Shown in pieces: positions 62,595 through 64,000 of a stretch of 64,000 bases of DNA (the stretch's first letter is position 1; every line of letters starts with the position of its first letter). The stretch lies in NCBI RefSeq assembly GCF_900106765.1, contig NZ_FNNG01000003.1:186001-250000 (forward strand), in the 5' to 3' direction. The position numbers and the translations under genes are program-made. The notes under the pieces were generated by a model, which saw only the letters and a program-made list of their open reading frames with translations, had not been told where the DNA came from and searched no databases. Source of the DNA: Tepidimicrobium xylanilyticum. Its GTDB lineage: Bacteria; Bacillota; Clostridia; Tissierellales; Tepidimicrobiaceae.

Positions 62595-64000
62595 ATGGAT
62601 AAGGAAAAAATCAACATTAATGTATGGAGAAACTTTGCCCAACTTATAAGATCCCAGGGTAAAAATATTGTATTTCTATTTATAATTATGATAGGAGTAG
62701 GAGTATTAGATTCAGTTTTTCCACTGTTTTCTAAATATGTAATAGACAATTTCATTGCAAAAAACACCCTCCATGGGCTTGATAAATTCATCCTCATATT
62801 TCTTTCGATAATACTAATCCAAGGTATAAATGTATTCCTATTTTTAGTCCTAGCAGGAAAAATAGAAACCAATATATCCTATGACATAAGAAAGATGGGC
62901 TTTGAAAAACTTCAGTTGCTTCCTTTATCTTATTATGATAAAAAGGCTGTTGGTTGGTTAATGGCTAGAATGACGTCTGATATAAATAGAATTAGTGAAA
63001 CCATTTCCTGGGGATTAGTGGATTTTTCTTGGGGAATTGCCATGATGTTAGCCATAGTCATTGCCATGTTTAATCTAAATGTAAAATTAGCATTAATAGC
63101 ATTAACAGTGGTACCTCCATTGGCTATTACAAGCGCATACTTCCAAAAGAAAATCCTTAAAGCTCAAAGAGAGGTAAGAAAAATTAATTCCAAGATTACT
63201 GCCGCTTATAATGAGGATATATCTGGTGCAAAAACCACCAAAGTATTGGTTAGGGAAGATATCAACCTAGAGGAATTTAGCTTAATTACTGAAGATATGT
63301 TAAAGGCTTCTATAAGGGCCACCATAATTTCCTCCTTGTATATTCCTATAGTGTTAGTGCTGGGAAGTATTGGAACAGCTCTTGTATTAAATGCTGGTGG
63401 AAAAAACGTAATAATGGGAAGCATCAGTTATGGTACCCTGGTAGCCTTCATATCCTATACTATGCAGTTCTTTGAGCCCATAAGACAATTGGCAATAATC
63501 TTTGCTGAGGTTCAATCTGCTCAAGCCTCTGCTGAAAGGGTTTTTTCCCTTTTAGATGAAAAACCTTCCATTACCGATAGAAGAGATGTAGTAGTAAAAT
63601 ATGGAGACTTATTTAATCCAATAAAGGAAAACTGGCCTGAAATTAAAGGTGAAATAGAGTTTCGAAATGTATCCTTTGCCTATGAAAACGGAAAAGAAGT
63701 TTTAAAGGATTTTAATCTAAAAGTTAAACCTGGAGAAACCATAGCCTTAGTCGGTGAGACAGGTTCAGGAAAGTCTACAATAGTAAATCTGTTATGTAGA
63801 TTCTATGAATCTACCTCTGGAAAAATATTAATAGATGGAATTGATTATAAAGATATGCCTCAGGTTTGGATACACGAAAATCTAGGATATGTTCTCCAAA
63901 CTCCCCATCTATTTAGTGGAACTATTAAGGAAAATATAAAATACGGAAACCTTAATGCCACAGAAGAGGATATAATAAGAGCCAGTAAGTTAGCTAATTG
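62595..64000 (+). CDS. ABC multidrug exporter half-transporter, partner subunit (BmrD/YheH-like), partial
   Basis: An ATG at 62595 follows TGGAGGTGAGAAAC, 14 bases after the first half-transporter. The frame stays open to the window end, giving 468 residues. It has the exporter membrane domain (about 20-325), then FRNVSFAYENGKEVLKDF and Walker A GETGSGKST (about 388-396), with the Q loop VLQTPHLFSGT. The rest of the NBD, including Walker B, lies beyond the window. It is expected to carry the intact catalytic glutamate. Confidence 0.93.
   Translation, partial: MDKEKININVWRNFAQLIRSQGKNIVFLFIIMIGVGVLDSVFPLFSKYVIDNFIAKNTLHGLDKFILIFLSIILIQGINVFLFLVLAGKIETNISYDIRKMGFEKLQLLPLSYYDKKAVGWLMARMTSDINRISETISWGLVDFSWGIAMMLAIVIAMFNLNVKLALIALTVVPPLAITSAYFQKKILKAQREVRKINSKITAAYNEDISGAKTTKVLVREDINLEEFSLITEDMLKASIRATIISSLYIPIVLVLGSIGTALVLNAGGKNVIMGSISYGTLVAFISYTMQFFEPIRQLAIIFAEVQSAQASAERVFSLLDEKPSITDRRDVVVKYGDLFNPIKENWPEIKGEIEFRNVSFAYENGKEVLKDFNLKVKPGETIALVGETGSGKSTIVNLLCRFYESTSGKILIDGIDYKDMPQVWIHENLGYVLQTPHLFSGTIKENIKYGNLNATEEDIIRASKLAN

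Overview
The window comes from a low-GC, anaerobic, endospore-forming Firmicute, most likely a peptide- and amino-acid-fermenting member of the Clostridia/Tissierellia. The evidence is the AT-rich DNA, strong GGAGG ribosome sites, spore genes (cotJABC and an alpha/beta small acid-soluble spore protein), two complete oligopeptide ABC importers, rubredoxin and rubrerythrin, and a ferredoxin-linked branched-chain 2-oxoacid oxidoreductase beside phosphate butyryltransferase and two butyrate kinases. No phage, CRISPR array, rRNA or intact insertion sequence was seen. Nearly all genes lie on the minus strand; the plus-strand genes are rubredoxin, a 53-aa ORF, fabZ, the spore protein, a Crp/Fnr regulator and an ABC exporter pair.

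Layout. 0-10.7 kb: housekeeping (lipoprotein fragment, cardiolipin synthase, typA, an RsbW-like kinase, rubredoxin, then tig-clpP-clpX-lon-engB) and tRNA-Leu(TAG) with a consensus promoter. 11-17 kb: the first opp operon (oppABCDF plus a small membrane protein). 17.5-20.9 kb: a small ORF, glmM and cca. 21-26.8 kb: fatty-acid synthesis (fabH-fabK-fabD-fabG-acpP-fabF, with fabZ divergent). 27.5-28.9 kb: an opine-dehydrogenase-family gene under a cyclic-di-AMP (ydaO/yuaA) riboswitch. 29.2-37.7 kb: cdaA-cdaR run directly into buk-ptb-buk, a P-loop ATPase and a four-subunit 2-oxoacid:ferredoxin oxidoreductase. 37.7-42.6 kb: capA-like, prsW, ptsH-ptsI and rubrerythrin. 42.8-48.3 kb: the second opp operon. 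48.5-52.4 kb: cotJABC, lysA, SASP and an L,D-transpeptidase. 52.6-58.6 kb: a cell-surface cluster (SLH protein, 1235-residue secreted nuclease, SLAP-like protein). 58.8-64 kb: a possible structured RNA, an orphan ORF, a Crp/Fnr regulator, and a heterodimeric multidrug ABC exporter whose second half runs off the window.

How the parts fit. Imported peptides supply branched-chain amino acids. Their 2-oxoacids would be oxidised by the ferredoxin-dependent complex to acyl-CoA, and Ptb/Buk would convert acyl-CoA to ATP and branched-chain fatty acids. The cyclic-di-AMP synthase genes head that operon, and a cyclic-di-AMP riboswitch controls the next gene cluster downstream.

The two most notable signals are regulatory. 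The first is a 24-codon leader ORF followed by two nested terminators with competing antiterminator pairings, directly upstream of the ABC exporter genes; this looks like antibiotic-responsive ribosome-mediated attenuation. The second is the cyclic-di-AMP riboswitch on an opine-dehydrogenase-like gene, which may link osmotic signalling to an unknown metabolite.
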